From assembly GCF_000247605.1 (NCBI RefSeq), contig NC_016894.1:1451732-1515731 (forward strand): DNA of 64,000 nucleotides. Reading direction: 5' to 3'. The DNA comes from Acetobacterium woodii DSM 1030. Its GTDB lineage: Bacteria; Bacillota; Clostridia; Eubacteriales; Eubacteriaceae. Shown here in pieces: positions 24,482 to 34,654 of this stretch. The stretch's first letter is position 1, and each line of letters begins with the position of its first letter. Under the pieces are notes generated by a model. That model had not been told where the DNA came from and ran no database searches. It saw nothing but the letters and a program-made list of their open reading frames with translations. A program made the translations under genes and the position numbers.

Positions 24482-24507
24482 AGGTTTCTACATTTTTGTA
24501 GAAACCT
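24482..24507 (+). terminator. Hairpin directly after the B12-activation gene
   Basis: AGGTTTCTAC pairs perfectly with GTAGAAACCT around ATTTTT. There is no U-run here. A closely related hairpin with a U-run follows at 24652, suggesting the first is a displaced or duplicated terminator stem. Confidence 0.6.
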
Positions 24508-24528
24508 GAGGTTGGTGGCTAAAACACC

Positions 24529-24627
24529 CGTACCGACCATTATTAATCGTTTGTTTGCTGCAGAATCGGACAGGCTAAGGCCGTGTTCGCTCTGATGCAA
24601 ACAACCTGATTAATAATAGTCGATACG
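24529..24627. repeat. Long imperfect palindrome, type 2, copy 1
   Basis: About 47 nt beginning CGTACCGACCATTATTAATC pair with a nearly complementary arm ending in CGATACG, around a short GC-rich loop. The left arm resembles that of a second element at 60062-60201 (shared CGTACCGA, TTAATC and TCGGACAG). An 8-bp direct repeat CTGAGGTT occurs at 24506-24513 and 24649-24656, flanking the region. Both copies lie between a gene's end and a terminator preceded by ACAGTCTGA. Confidence 0.6.
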
Positions 24628-24651
24628 CCAGTCTACTTTGTCAACAGTCTG

Positions 24652-24683
24652 AGGTTTCCACTTATTTTGTGGGAACCTTTTTT
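24652..24683 (+). terminator. Intrinsic terminator, + strand
   Basis: AGGTTTCCAC (24652-24661) pairs with GTGGGAACCT (24669-24678), followed by a T run. It ends + transcription just before the convergent DHHW gene. Confidence 0.8.
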
Positions 24684-24691
24684 AAATTGCT

Positions 24692-25882
24692 TTAGTCATC
24701 ATTCAGGACGGGTTCCAGAGTGGTATCTTTAAAAAAAGTATTGGCATTAAAAAGATATAAGACATCGGTAATCTGAGCGTCAGTAATCAGCGCATCAATA
24801 CTGTCATAGTAATAACGCGGGTCAACGACGGTAATTTCACTGTAATAGGGAGTCAAAAAAGGGATCAATGAATTGGCATAAGAATCTTTGATGACTAACA
24901 AACATTTGCCATTATTGACGGGGTTTTTTATTTTTACAAGGGGATGATTCCCATTTAGAAAAACGGCATATTTATCCTTACCTTTTAACATTTCGCTAGC
25001 ATAGAGGGAAGGGGATTTTTTTTGCTCTTCAACATAATTGACAACGGAAAAGTCATCTTCACTATTGGGAATATAAACATTTATCGTATCACCGGTTAAC
25101 ATGAAATATCCGCTTTTAGACGCTAAGGCGCCGGAAAAAGAGTGCGTAACAGGATAAACCGTATAAGCTTCGGCGCTTGGTGGAGTGATCCCTAAAGAGG
25201 CGGAGATCCCCTGAAAAGAGAGCCAGGCACCCAGGGTTGTCCAGTGGTGATCCGTTTTATAGAATAATAACTGGTCTTTATTTTCATTTAGGGTTGGTCG
25301 GGAATCAAGAAAACGGATGTTTTCATTTAAACCGGCAACAAAGTTGTCAATATAAGTGTTTTGATCGAGTACCGGAGCATTAGCCGGTAGTTTTTCGGCA
25401 TTGATGCTGATAGCGTTAGGGACTAACATAAAGTAGTGCCGTAAATCGGGATGTTTTTCGGCAAAGTTGTTGATGGCTGTTTTTGTTTGATCGATGGCAT
25501 CGTCTGGTAACGGTTCAAAATTTTCAATGAGGGTTGAATTTTTTCCTAAATATACGCCATTAGAAATATTTTTTCCGATTAAACGATCGGTTGTGGTTTT
25601 CGTATAAATCCAAAAATCACGGCCAATTAACTGATCGGCTGAATATTTTTGCATTTTTTTCATATATCGTCCATCGATGATGCTGTCGATCGAAAAACGG
25701 GGAAATTGGGTTAAAATTCGGTTTTCATTTTCGGATAGTTTGGTGTCAGGAAGGAATAATGAAAGCAGTGAAAAAAAGACAATAATGCCAATAAAAAGCA
25801 ATCCCAACAGATTAAGGTATTTTTTGTAAACTAACGAGTGATGATAATGTTCATGTTCACGGTATTTTTTTGTTTTGTTCAT
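24692..25882 (-). CDS. DHHW-family (AlgX/DltD-like) surface acylation protein
   Basis: A 396-residue protein with a short charged N-terminus rich in His and Lys, one membrane segment (about residues 25-48), then an extracellular SGNH-like domain. KTDHHWTTLGA is the DHHW family motif, and LVIKDSYANSLIPFL carries the serine-containing segment. The family acts with MBOAT proteins to O-acylate surface polysaccharide or polymer. ATG 25882 has AGGTGA upstream; an alternative GTG lies at 25891. It is the last gene of a four-gene minus-strand cassette and starts 10 nt after the MBOAT gene. Confidence 0.85.
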   Translation of the reverse strand: MNKTKKYREHEHYHHSLVYKKYLNLLGLLFIGIIVFFSLLSLFLPDTKLSENENRILTQFPRFSIDSIIDGRYMKKMQKYSADQLIGRDFWIYTKTTTDRLIGKNISNGVYLGKNSTLIENFEPLPDDAIDQTKTAINNFAEKHPDLRHYFMLVPNAISINAEKLPANAPVLDQNTYIDNFVAGLNENIRFLDSRPTLNENKDQLLFYKTDHHWTTLGAWLSFQGISASLGITPPSAEAYTVYPVTHSFSGALASKSGYFMLTGDTINVYIPNSEDDFSVVNYVEEQKKSPSLYASEMLKGKDKYAVFLNGNHPLVKIKNPVNNGKCLLVIKDSYANSLIPFLTPYYSEITVVDPRYYYDSIDALITDAQITDVLYLFNANTFFKDTTLEPVLNDD

Positions 25883-25891
25883 TTTATTCAC

Positions 25892-27292
25892 CTAGAATCT
25901 AAAGTATAAAAAGGGGTTGTAGGTTTCGGTTATCAGGTAAGCGATCGACAAAAATAACAGCAGACAATTTAAACCCAATCCAAATGGGATAACCCAGTTT
26001 TTTTCGCGATGGATTAATTTAGTAAACTGCTGATGAACAACTGGCGTCGAGAAGACTCCACAGATAACCAATAAAATAAAACTGGTTGCTAAATAATAAA
26101 GTCCGGTTGTGTCAATTAGGGCAGCGCCAGCTGAAAAAAACATGATTTTGAGATACGATAAGGCAAAGCTAAAATCTGGACTGGCAAAGAAAACCCACCC
26201 GATCATAACCAGAAGGAGGGTATAAAAATGCTGGAAAAATCGGGGTACTTTGGTCAGCAATTCGCCTAAAAATATTTTTTCGGCAAAAAGAATGAGCCCA
26301 TAAAAAACGCCCCAAATTACAAAATTCCAGCTGGCACCATGCCAAAGCCCGGTTAAAAACCAAACGATAAAGAGGTTAAAAAATAATCGCGGAATCGTAA
26401 CCCGATTTCCCCCAAGCGGAATATAAAGGTATTCGCGAAACCAGGTGCCAAGGGAAATATGCCAGCGACGCCAGAACTCAGAAACACTTCTGGAAATATA
26501 AGGATAATTGAAATTTTCCAGAAACTCAAAACCAAACATTTTACCCAGACCAATAGCCATATCTGAATAACCGCTAAAATCAAAATAGATTTGAAAGGTA
26601 AAAGCGATAATGCCAATCCAAGCACTTAAAACGGATAATTGCCCGATTTCCATGGCTGAGATAAGGGTCCAGACATAACCGATATTATTGGCAAGCAGGA
26701 CTTTTTTGGCAAGGCCCTGGATAAACCGTTCAACCCCTATTCCGAATTTTTCCTGACTGATATCCCGGTTGGTGAGCTGATCATTGATATCTTTATAACG
26801 AACGATCGGCCCGGCAATGAGCTGGGGAAACATGGTCACATATAGACCAAAAGAAACGATGTTTTTTTGAACCGGTACTTTTTCTAAATAAATATCGATG
26901 ATATATGAAAGTATTTGAAAGGTATAAAAAGAGATACCAATCGGTAAAGTCAGTGGGGTATAAGGGATTCCCAGATTGAAAAGCTGATTGATATTGTCCA
27001 GAAAGAACCCCCAGTATTTAAAAAAGAACAAAATGCCTAGATTGACAATGAGGGTGACAATAAAAATACGCTTACGCAATAAATGAGGCTGCTTTTCCAT
27101 GAGGATACCCATTAAAAAGTCGAACGCAATGGTAAAAAGCATCAAAAAAACATAAACGGGTTCGCCCCAGGCATAAAAAAATAAGCTGACCAGAAGTAAG
27201 ATCAGATTTTTTAGCTGTTTGGGGACGATCATATATAGGCCAAGAGCCACGGGGAGAAAACTGAATATAAATAAAATACTGCTAAAAACCAT
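25892..27292 (-). CDS. MBOAT-family membrane O-acyltransferase (AlgI-like)
   Basis: A 466-residue polytopic membrane protein with many hydrophobic helices. The family core includes LPIGISFYTFQILSYIIDI, MFPQLIAGPIVRYKDI and FWRRWHISLGTWFREYLYIP, with the catalytic histidine in FLTGLWHGASWNF. It should move acyl groups across the membrane to an extracellular acceptor, working with the DHHW protein. ATG 27292 follows AAGGAG. Neighbouring SGNH, DUF4358 and DHHW genes make the acylation cassette typical of Firmicutes. Confidence 0.92.
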   Translation of the reverse strand: MVFSSILFIFSFLPVALGLYMIVPKQLKNLILLLVSLFFYAWGEPVYVFLMLFTIAFDFLMGILMEKQPHLLRKRIFIVTLIVNLGILFFFKYWGFFLDNINQLFNLGIPYTPLTLPIGISFYTFQILSYIIDIYLEKVPVQKNIVSFGLYVTMFPQLIAGPIVRYKDINDQLTNRDISQEKFGIGVERFIQGLAKKVLLANNIGYVWTLISAMEIGQLSVLSAWIGIIAFTFQIYFDFSGYSDMAIGLGKMFGFEFLENFNYPYISRSVSEFWRRWHISLGTWFREYLYIPLGGNRVTIPRLFFNLFIVWFLTGLWHGASWNFVIWGVFYGLILFAEKIFLGELLTKVPRFFQHFYTLLLVMIGWVFFASPDFSFALSYLKIMFFSAGAALIDTTGLYYLATSFILLVICGVFSTPVVHQQFTKLIHREKNWVIPFGLGLNCLLLFLSIAYLITETYNPFLYFRF

Positions 27293-27308
27293 AGTCACTC
27301 CTTGCTGA

Positions 27309-27773
27309 TTAGTTGTTCATGCCTTTAACAAAGGTGCTTTTTAATTGTGGTGCTTCGGGAGAAACACAATAAAAAACGGTGTTATCAATTATTTTTAACT
27401 CATAGTCATCGAGTAGGGCAACCTGTTCGGGACCATATCCGGCAAAACTTTCTTGTTGTTTCGCGAGTCGAGTGTCGATGGCGTCTTCAACGAGATCCAG
27501 TTGTTCAGTGTTTTTGGTTTTAATCACAAGGAGTTCGGAAACATCCATATAATTTGCGGGGACATAAATCAACACTTCTTCAAAGTCGTTAAGGTTAAGA
27601 CCGTAATAACGTTTTAGCGCTTTACCATCACCTTTTACCATGCCATTGAGATTTTGGGATACGGTTAAGAGTTCGGTTTCAATCTGTGATAGCGGCGGTG
27701 GTGTAGTCGAACCGCAACCGCAACAGGGAAGGGCCAATAATAAAATAAACAGAAAAGAATATATTTTTTTCAT
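27309..27773 (-). CDS. DUF4358-type lipoprotein
   Basis: A 154-residue protein with a signal peptide and lipobox (LALPCCGCGS), so it is probably anchored to the outside of the membrane. The body, with VLIYVPANYMDVSELLVIKTKN and VEDAIDTRLAKQQESFAGYGP, resembles the DUF4358 family often found beside MBOAT/DHHW genes in Firmicutes. Its function is unknown; it may assist the acyltransferase. The ribosome site is weak, and it may depend on translation of the SGNH gene 12 nt upstream. Confidence 0.8.
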   Translation of the reverse strand: MKKIYSFLFILLLALPCCGCGSTTPPPLSQIETELLTVSQNLNGMVKGDGKALKRYYGLNLNDFEEVLIYVPANYMDVSELLVIKTKNTEQLDLVEDAIDTRLAKQQESFAGYGPEQVALLDDYELKIIDNTVFYCVSPEAPQLKSTFVKGMNN

Positions 27774-27785
27774 GAGCGTCCAATT

Positions 27786-28544
27786 CTATAATAAATTTTT
27801 AAGATCGCTGTTATTAACAAGCGTGTCCAGCCAAAGTGGATAAAATTCCGGGAGGACATGGATACCATCTTGATTATGATATTCTGGGTTGCGTTTTAAA
27901 ACATCATAGGTGTTGATATAAGTAACATGTTTACGTTGGGCCATTTCTTCAAGGGCCGCATTATAGCTTTCAATCTGGTTGAAAATGGGATCATCCTGAA
28001 GGACTTCATCAGTAACCGGGAAGATGCTGCAGATATAGATCCGCGCGTTTGGTAATTTTAATTGGACCAAATCAATGAGGTTTTCATAAGAACTGATGTA
28101 TGAATCCATGGTAGTGTAAGGATGACTGATATCGTTGAGACCTAACTCAAAAAAAACATGATGCGGCGCAAGATCAATTAGTTTTTGAATGTTGTCCACG
28201 CTGTTTTCAGTTGATTCCCCCAGCACAGCGACCAGTGAAGAGGCGTTTAAAAAACCGTAAAGGCCTAAGCCTTCGGCGATGGAGTCCCCAAAAATAACGG
28301 AAGAACCAAAGAGGGCCGAATAGTCGTTGGCATCGACAGCTTTGCGTTTCATGTAATCAATTTTTTCTTCCAGCGTATAAAGATCCCGTGTTTCTAAGGA
28401 AACCAGGATTTCAACCCCAGTATCTAAAGTTGAGTTTTTATGAAAGTCAATTTGATATATTATAAAAAAGAGGATAATACTAAGGATAACGAGGATAATA
28501 ATAATGCGGTTCCCAGTTAAATATTGTTTTATTTTTTCTGCCAT
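27786..28544 (-). CDS. Membrane-anchored SGNH/GDSL hydrolase
   Basis: A 252-residue protein with one N-terminal membrane helix (roughly residues 12-33) and an extracellular SGNH fold. The blocks are VIFGDSIAEGLG (nucleophile Ser), the Gly-containing GESTEN region, FELGLNDISHP (Asn), and NQDGIHVLPEFY (catalytic Asp/His). It probably adds or removes acyl groups on surface glycans as part of the cassette. ATG 28544 follows AAGGTG. First gene of the minus-strand operon. Confidence 0.82.
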   Translation of the reverse strand: MAEKIKQYLTGNRIIIILVILSIILFFIIYQIDFHKNSTLDTGVEILVSLETRDLYTLEEKIDYMKRKAVDANDYSALFGSSVIFGDSIAEGLGLYGFLNASSLVAVLGESTENSVDNIQKLIDLAPHHVFFELGLNDISHPYTTMDSYISSYENLIDLVQLKLPNARIYICSIFPVTDEVLQDDPIFNQIESYNAALEEMAQRKHVTYINTYDVLKRNPEYHNQDGIHVLPEFYPLWLDTLVNNSDLKNLL

Positions 28545-28577
28545 GATAAGCACCTTTGTATGTAATTTGCATGGTTA

Positions 28578-28606
28578 AACTTACCATAATGATAGTTGCA
28601 ATTCAA
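28578..28606 (-). promoter_or_regulatory. Candidate promoter of the acylation cassette
   Basis: Reading the minus strand, TTGAAT (28606-28601) and a TGG-extended TAAGTT (28583-28578) are 17 nt apart, about 30 nt before the SGNH start. Confidence 0.4.
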
Positions 28607-28664
28607 TGTCTGTTTTGTAACAAATTAATATTTTAGTTGTTACGAGTGTTAGCTAAGTGACGTA

Positions 28665-28704
28665 AAAAGAGCCTGAAAATAATATTTATTATTTTCAGAC
28701 TCTT
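28665..28704 (-). terminator. Intrinsic terminator of the second glycerol operon
   Basis: A long perfect-to-near-perfect stem (CTGAAAATAAT/ATTATTTTCAG plus flanking AGAG/CTCT) followed on the minus strand by a T run, just after the DUF1667 gene. Confidence 0.85.
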
Positions 28705-28718
28705 AAAAAATGATGAAA

Positions 28719-29081
28719 TTAGCATTTATCCATTGTTCGGGTAGCGACGACATCGATACCGAGATTTAAAAGATTTTTGATCACTACGTCACCGGTTTTG
28801 ATGGGCGCTTTTACGACAACTTGGTTGATAACTGCCATCGCGTCAAAAATCTGACCTTTGGGAATAGGTTCTGCCGTTTTAACAGGAAGACGAGGGAGCA
28901 TGGCATTTTCAATCACTACCGTCGTCGGGATTACCCGAGTTGGATTGGTCATTTCATTAATGGCATATTTAGGACCTCGTTTACAGGAGTTGCCGGTTAC
29001 CTCGTAGGTACCGTCGGCTTTTTCTTCAATGGTCATTTGGCACCCAATGGGGCAAACGATACAGGTCATATCTTTTTTCAT
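28719..29081 (-). CDS. DUF1667 cysteine-rich protein, copy 2
   Basis: A 120-residue protein with CIVCPIGCQM and a second cysteine region in TGNSCKRGPKY, then NPTRVIPTTVV, the same layout as copy 1 at 15303. It adds a C-terminal cysteine (TMDKC). It overlaps the GlpB-like gene by 4 nt (ATGA), so the two are translationally coupled. Presumed electron-transfer or assembly partner of GlpA and GlpB (inference from constant association). Confidence 0.86.
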   Translation of the reverse strand: MKKDMTCIVCPIGCQMTIEEKADGTYEVTGNSCKRGPKYAINEMTNPTRVIPTTVVIENAMLPRLPVKTAEPIPKGQIFDAMAVINQVVVKAPIKTGDVVIKNLLNLGIDVVATRTMDKC

Positions 29082-30346
29082 TTTTTTGCCTCCTCTACGA
29101 CAAAGCGGATTTCTCCGGCAGGATACTGTGCAAGGACATCTTTAGTGATTTTAAAATTCACCATTTCTGCAGGTAACAATTTCTTTTCTTTTTTGGTAGC
29201 GATTAATTGGTCGCCAATATAAGCGTTGACAACTTTATCTTTAAATACTTTTCGAACGCGCATATAAAAGGTGACGTTTTCTTCGACATTTTTTATCGCA
29301 ACTTGTTGCGGAACTACATAACCAATGCCGTCGCCATTAGTTGTTGTAAAGGTAATTTCAGTATTCAGATCACCGTTAATGTATTTGGCCGCCCCTTTAC
29401 CAGCGAGCACAGCTTCTTCACTGACAAAATCGACGAGATCATGAACATGGACAACATTACCACAGGCGAAAACCCCAGGCATGGATGTTTGCCGAAGTTC
29501 ACCAACGATCGCACCGTTAGTGCGGTTATCCATAACAACGCCAGCATTGCGGGTAATTTCGTTTTCTGGAATTAAACCGACTGAAAGTAAAAGGGTATCG
29601 CAGGGGATAAACTCTTCGGTACCGGGAATCACTTTTAAACCTTCGTCAACCTGGGCGACAGTAACACCTTCTAAACGATCCTTGCCATGAATAAACGTAA
29701 TGGTATGGCTTAGTTTTAAAGGAATATCATAATCATCCAAACACTGAACAATGTTTCGAACCAACCCATTTGAGTAGGGCATCAGTTCACAAACGGCTTG
29801 AACATGGGCACCTTCAAGCGTCATGCGGCGGGCCATAATCAGTCCGATATCGCCGGAACCGAGGATGACCACTTCTTTACCGGGCATATAACCTTCCATG
29901 TTAATAAAACGTTGTGCTGTACCGGCAGTAAAAACACCTGAAGGACGGTAGCCGGGAATACCAATGGCACCGGAAGTCCGTTCGCGACAGCCCATCGTCA
30001 AAATAACAGCTTTTGATTCGATAACCATGTAGCCATTTTCTTCATTGATCAGGTGAATCGATTTAAGCTCGCCATTGTCATGCAAATCAAGAACCATGGT
30101 ATTTAACATATAGGGAATACCCAGATCTTTAACTTTTTGGATATAACGTTCGGCGTATTCAGGACCGGTTAATTCTTCATTAAAGGTATGCAGACCAAAT
30201 CCGTTATGGATACATTGATTAAGAATACCACCTAATTCACGGTCTCGCTCCAGAATCAGGACATTTTCAGCTCCATCATTTTTGGCTTCTACGGCAGCGG
30301 CTAAACCAGCAGGACCACCACCTAAAATAACAACATCATAAATCAT
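29078..30346 (-). CDS. GlpB-like NAD/FAD oxidoreductase, copy 2
   Basis: A 422-residue flavoprotein with VILGGGPAGLAAAVE at the N-terminus, LGGILNQCIHNGFG, MGCRERTSGAIGIPG, VVILGSGDIGLIMARR and a late FACGNVVHVHDLVD. All nucleotide-binding motifs match the copy at 14009. It likely works with the GlpA 2 and DUF1667 2 products to oxidise glycerol-3-phosphate. AGGAGG precedes the start; it follows the GlpA stop by 2 nt. Confidence 0.86.
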   Translation of the reverse strand: MIYDVVILGGGPAGLAAAVEAKNDGAENVLILERDRELGGILNQCIHNGFGLHTFNEELTGPEYAERYIQKVKDLGIPYMLNTMVLDLHDNGELKSIHLINEENGYMVIESKAVILTMGCRERTSGAIGIPGYRPSGVFTAGTAQRFINMEGYMPGKEVVILGSGDIGLIMARRMTLEGAHVQAVCELMPYSNGLVRNIVQCLDDYDIPLKLSHTITFIHGKDRLEGVTVAQVDEGLKVIPGTEEFIPCDTLLLSVGLIPENEITRNAGVVMDNRTNGAIVGELRQTSMPGVFACGNVVHVHDLVDFVSEEAVLAGKGAAKYINGDLNTEITFTTTNGDGIGYVVPQQVAIKNVEENVTFYMRVRKVFKDKVVNAYIGDQLIATKKEKKLLPAEMVNFKITKDVLAQYPAGEIRFVVEEAKK

Positions 30347-30348
30347 GA

Positions 30349-31818
30349 TTATGCTTCCTCCTTAACGGATTTTGTATGACCGGAAAGAATATAGGTCGAA
30401 TCCTGTTGGTCATACATAATTTCATCCAATGAACAGTTGAGTTCACGGGCTAGAATTTCAACGACTCGGGGCGAACAGAAACCACCTTGACAGCGACCCA
30501 TTCCTGCCCGCGTTCGTTTTTTAACCGATTTAACCGTACGAGCACCGGCACTACGATGAATGACATCGATAATTTCGCCTTCGGTAATAGTTTCGCAACG
30601 GCAGATAACTTTACCGTATTTGGGATCTTTTTTAATAACTTCGGCTTTTTCAGCGTCGGTCATTTCATCGAAACGGAGATGCTTACGGACTTTGGGATTA
30701 TAATTATCATTTTCTTCAAGATCGGGAATCAGTGGTTTTACAATTTCTTCCACGACATAGTGAGCAACGGCCGGAATTGAAGTGAGTCCCGGTGATTCAT
30801 AACCAGCTACATTTATAAATCCTTTTACGGGTGATTCTTCGAGAATAAAATCACCATCGGTGGTTGTAAAGGTATCTTTAATGGGGGTGTTTCGCAAGCC
30901 GGCATACGATCGGATGATCTTATTAAAAGGCAGCGACGGACAATTTTTAAGGGCATTTTTTTTGATATAATCTAAGCGCTCGCTGGTGGTTGAAACATCG
31001 CCTTTATCAACCGGTTCAGCATCGGGACCGATTAAAAGGTTACCATGAACAGTCGGAGCGACTAAGATACCTTTTCCTTTTTTGGATGGACAGGGAAAGA
31101 TAACATTGTTAACTAATGATCCGGCTTCTTTATCAAAAATGAAGTAATTACCTTTTCTGGCCAGTAATTGGAAATAAGGTTCGCCAACCATTTCATAGAT
31201 ATCGTCGGCATAAACACCAGCGGCATTAATAACGAATTTAGCTTCAATGTCGCCGACATTGGTAATAATTTTAAAGTGATCAGTTAGCTTTTTAATATCC
31301 GTAACGAGGTGATTTAATTTAAGGGTTACACCATTGTCGACAGCATTTTCGGCCGCATGCACACAAAGTTCAAAAGGTGAAACAATACCGGCACTAGGAG
31401 CATAAAGAGCACCGCAAATATCTTCATTCAGATTCGGTTCCATGGCATGAACTTCTTCTTTAAAAAGAATTTTCATACCGGGAACACCATTGACCAGACC
31501 ATTTTTATAAAGTTCGTGGATCGTCGCCATTTCGTATTCGTCATGGGCAACAACCAAAGAACCGCAACGTTTAAAGGGAACATCCAGATCATCACAGACC
31601 TTGTCATACATCAGATTTCCAGTGGTGTTGAATTTTCCTTTCAACTTATAAGATGGGGCATCATAACCAGCATGGACAATAGCAGAATTGGCCATCGTTA
31701 TCTGATTTCCAACATCGTTTTCACCATCCAGCAAAACAATATCCAGTTTGTAACGGGTTAATTCCCGAGCAATGTAGGAACCGGCAATACCAGCTCCAAT
31801 AATGGCGATATCATACAT
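30349..31818 (-). CDS. glpA: Glycerol-3-phosphate dehydrogenase, GlpA-like flavoprotein, copy 2
   Basis: A 489-residue FAD enzyme: IIGAGIAGSYIAREL at the N-terminus, DVGNQITMANSAIVHAGYDA, and a C-terminal BFD-like [2Fe-2S] domain with KVICRCETITEGEI and GMGRCQGGFCSPRV. AAGGAGG fixes ATG 31818. The 5' leader carries a large terminator hairpin right after glpP, so expression past it probably requires GlpP. It differs considerably from copy 1 at 12529, so this is not a recent duplication. Confidence 0.9.
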   Translation of the reverse strand: MYDIAIIGAGIAGSYIARELTRYKLDIVLLDGENDVGNQITMANSAIVHAGYDAPSYKLKGKFNTTGNLMYDKVCDDLDVPFKRCGSLVVAHDEYEMATIHELYKNGLVNGVPGMKILFKEEVHAMEPNLNEDICGALYAPSAGIVSPFELCVHAAENAVDNGVTLKLNHLVTDIKKLTDHFKIITNVGDIEAKFVINAAGVYADDIYEMVGEPYFQLLARKGNYFIFDKEAGSLVNNVIFPCPSKKGKGILVAPTVHGNLLIGPDAEPVDKGDVSTTSERLDYIKKNALKNCPSLPFNKIIRSYAGLRNTPIKDTFTTTDGDFILEESPVKGFINVAGYESPGLTSIPAVAHYVVEEIVKPLIPDLEENDNYNPKVRKHLRFDEMTDAEKAEVIKKDPKYGKVICRCETITEGEIIDVIHRSAGARTVKSVKKRTRAGMGRCQGGFCSPRVVEILARELNCSLDEIMYDQQDSTYILSGHTKSVKEEA

Positions 31819-31843
31819 AATTAATTCCTCCTTAAGGATTACA

Positions 31844-31908
31844 AAATAAAAAGCCATACAATTTTCTTAAATGAAAGATTCATTTAAGAAAACAGTATGG
31901 CTCTCCGG
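31844..31908 (-). promoter_or_regulatory. Terminator/antiterminator leader of the glpA operon, candidate GlpP target
   Basis: On the minus strand the leader reads GGAGAGCCATACT, then a long inner stem (TTTTCTTAAATGAA with TTCATTTAAGAAAA), then GTATGGCT and a T-rich tract. The outer arms AGCCATAC and GTATGGCT pair perfectly. The same opening box and terminator layout occur in the glycerol kinase 2 leader (34253-34315). GlpP in Bacillus acts at leader terminators of glycerol genes, so this is its likely site (inference). Confidence 0.75.
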
Positions 31909-31928
31909 TGCCTTGTATTTAGTTTAGT

Positions 31929-32540
31929 TTATTCTTGCAGTAATAATTTTTGCTCATCTCGAATAAGCTGTATTTTATCCCACAATGGTTTGTGAGAAGT
32001 GCTGGCCGATATGGCGCCAGCAGCAAGACACGAACGAACTTCTTCTTCTGTCTCTATGAATCCTCCGGTAACAATTGGAATATTGACTTCTTTCTTAACT
32101 GCTGTTATCAGTTTTGGAACTAAGCCGGGTAGAATTTCAATAGCATCCGGTCTAATTTTTTTGGCCGAATTAATTGAAATATCCATTGCCGAAGAATCTA
32201 ATAAAAATAAACGTTGAACAGTCATCAGACCTTCTTGTTTGGCCCGCGTGATAATATTATTTTTGGTCGTAATGATTCCTGTCGGATTAATCTCATCTTT
32301 TAGATATTTAATAAAATAATTGTCCTGAGAGTAACCTTTGATAAGATCTAAATGGGTAAAAACGTATTTATCAGCTTTGGTGCAGAGTTCAACCATTTTT
32401 TTAAGATTAAAAACATTGCCGGTCAACAAAAAGATAATTTGTGATTTAGACTGAAGGGCATCATAAATATCTTTAGGATTACGAACAGCAACAATAATGG
32501 GGTTTTCCTGAAACATGAGAAGACATTTTCTCGTTGACAT
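31929..32540 (-). CDS. glpP: Glycerol-3-phosphate responsive antiterminator GlpP
   Basis: A 203-residue protein of the GlpP family: PIIVAVRNPKDI near the start, FLLTGNVFNL, HLDLIKGYSQD, GIITTKNNII, FLLDSSAMDIS, EILPGLVPKLI and PIVTGGFIETEEEV, giving a TIM-barrel-like pattern. In Bacillus subtilis GlpP with glycerol-3-phosphate binds leader mRNA and allows read-through. GGGAGG lies before ATG 32540. It sits between glycerol kinase 2 and GlpA 2, and both those genes' leaders have matching terminator structures. Confidence 0.92.
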   Translation of the reverse strand: MSTRKCLLMFQENPIIVAVRNPKDIYDALQSKSQIIFLLTGNVFNLKKMVELCTKADKYVFTHLDLIKGYSQDNYFIKYLKDEINPTGIITTKNNIITRAKQEGLMTVQRLFLLDSSAMDISINSAKKIRPDAIEILPGLVPKLITAVKKEVNIPIVTGGFIETEEEVRSCLAAGAISASTSHKPLWDKIQLIRDEQKLLLQE

Positions 32541-32623
32541 TAAGCGCCTCCCTATTTGGATCATATTTTTCAAACCCATTATAACACAATCGTAAAAATA
32601 GGAAAGAGAAAAATCAAGTTTGC

Positions 32624-32644
32624 CAGGGTGTCGTTGACACCCTG
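32624..32644 (-). terminator. Hairpin between glycerol kinase 2 and glpP
   Basis: CAGGGTGTC pairs with GACACCCTG around a 3-nt loop. The minus-strand T run begins about 10 nt later, so termination would be weak or partial, perhaps tuning glpP relative to the kinase. Confidence 0.5.
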
Positions 32645-32675
32645 ACAAGAGTTAAATAGTTTTTAATAGCGCAGA

Positions 32676-34178
<1,503 letters not shown>

Positions 34179-34252
34179 CTATTTATTTTATTATTTATTT
34201 AATTATGCTTGATAAAACATAATGAAACCATAGAAAAGGAAAGAAAACAAAC

Positions 34253-34315
34253 AAAAAAAGCACATACTAACAGATTTACATATTCTCTTAATGTAAAAAC
34301 GAAAGTACGGCCCTC
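34253..34315 (-). promoter_or_regulatory. Terminator/antiterminator leader of glycerol kinase 2, candidate GlpP target
   Basis: On the minus strand GGAGGGCCGTACT is followed by an inner stem (TTTACAT with ATGTAAA), then AGTATGTGC and a run of seven T. The outer arms pair with one bulge. The opening box and the closing arm match those of the glpA 2 leader (31844-31908), while the inner stem sequence differs. That is the pattern expected for a conserved regulatory RNA structure. Confidence 0.72.
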
Positions 34316-34381
34316 CATAACTCCTGCCAATATATGAAATTATTAAATCTTGGTGTAATTAATATCTAAAATTTACTTCGA

Positions 34382-34399
34382 AATTATGATAACATAATT
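34382..34399. promoter_or_regulatory. AT-rich palindrome upstream of the glycerol kinase 2 leader
   Basis: AATTATG and CATAATT form perfect 7-bp arms separated by 4 bp. It lies about 70 nt upstream of the leader hairpin, where the operon promoter would be expected, and could be an operator. The 488-nt gap 34167-34654 holds this site, the leader element and the dnaE -10; I see no gene in it. Confidence 0.4.
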
Positions 34400-34596
34400 C
34401 GGAAATAATGTAAAGGATTACTGATGAAAAAATACGTTAATAAAATAACAAATTAAATTGTTGTTGATATTCATTCGTTTTAAGTTGAATTTACAAGGGC
34501 TTGAAAGTTATATTATTGAAAGGATTTTTGGAGTATCGTTACTGGGATCAATAATATCCTCCCGGGACAGAGTGTCTATTCATTTTTCGGAATCTA

Positions 34597-34605
34597 TGAT
34601 ATAAT
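34597..34605 (+). promoter_or_regulatory. Extended -10 promoter of dnaE
   Basis: TGATATAAT is a consensus extended -10 located about 50 nt before the dnaE start; no strong -35 is seen. Confidence 0.6.
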
Positions 34606-34654
34606 ACTTAAAAAACGGAGTTCTAAGAACAATGAAACGAATCTTAATTTCAGA

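Noticed and set aside
24478..24691. CRISPR-like or tandem repeat array in the structured gap
   Set aside because: Only two related hairpins and one palindrome occur; no regular spacer-repeat unit.
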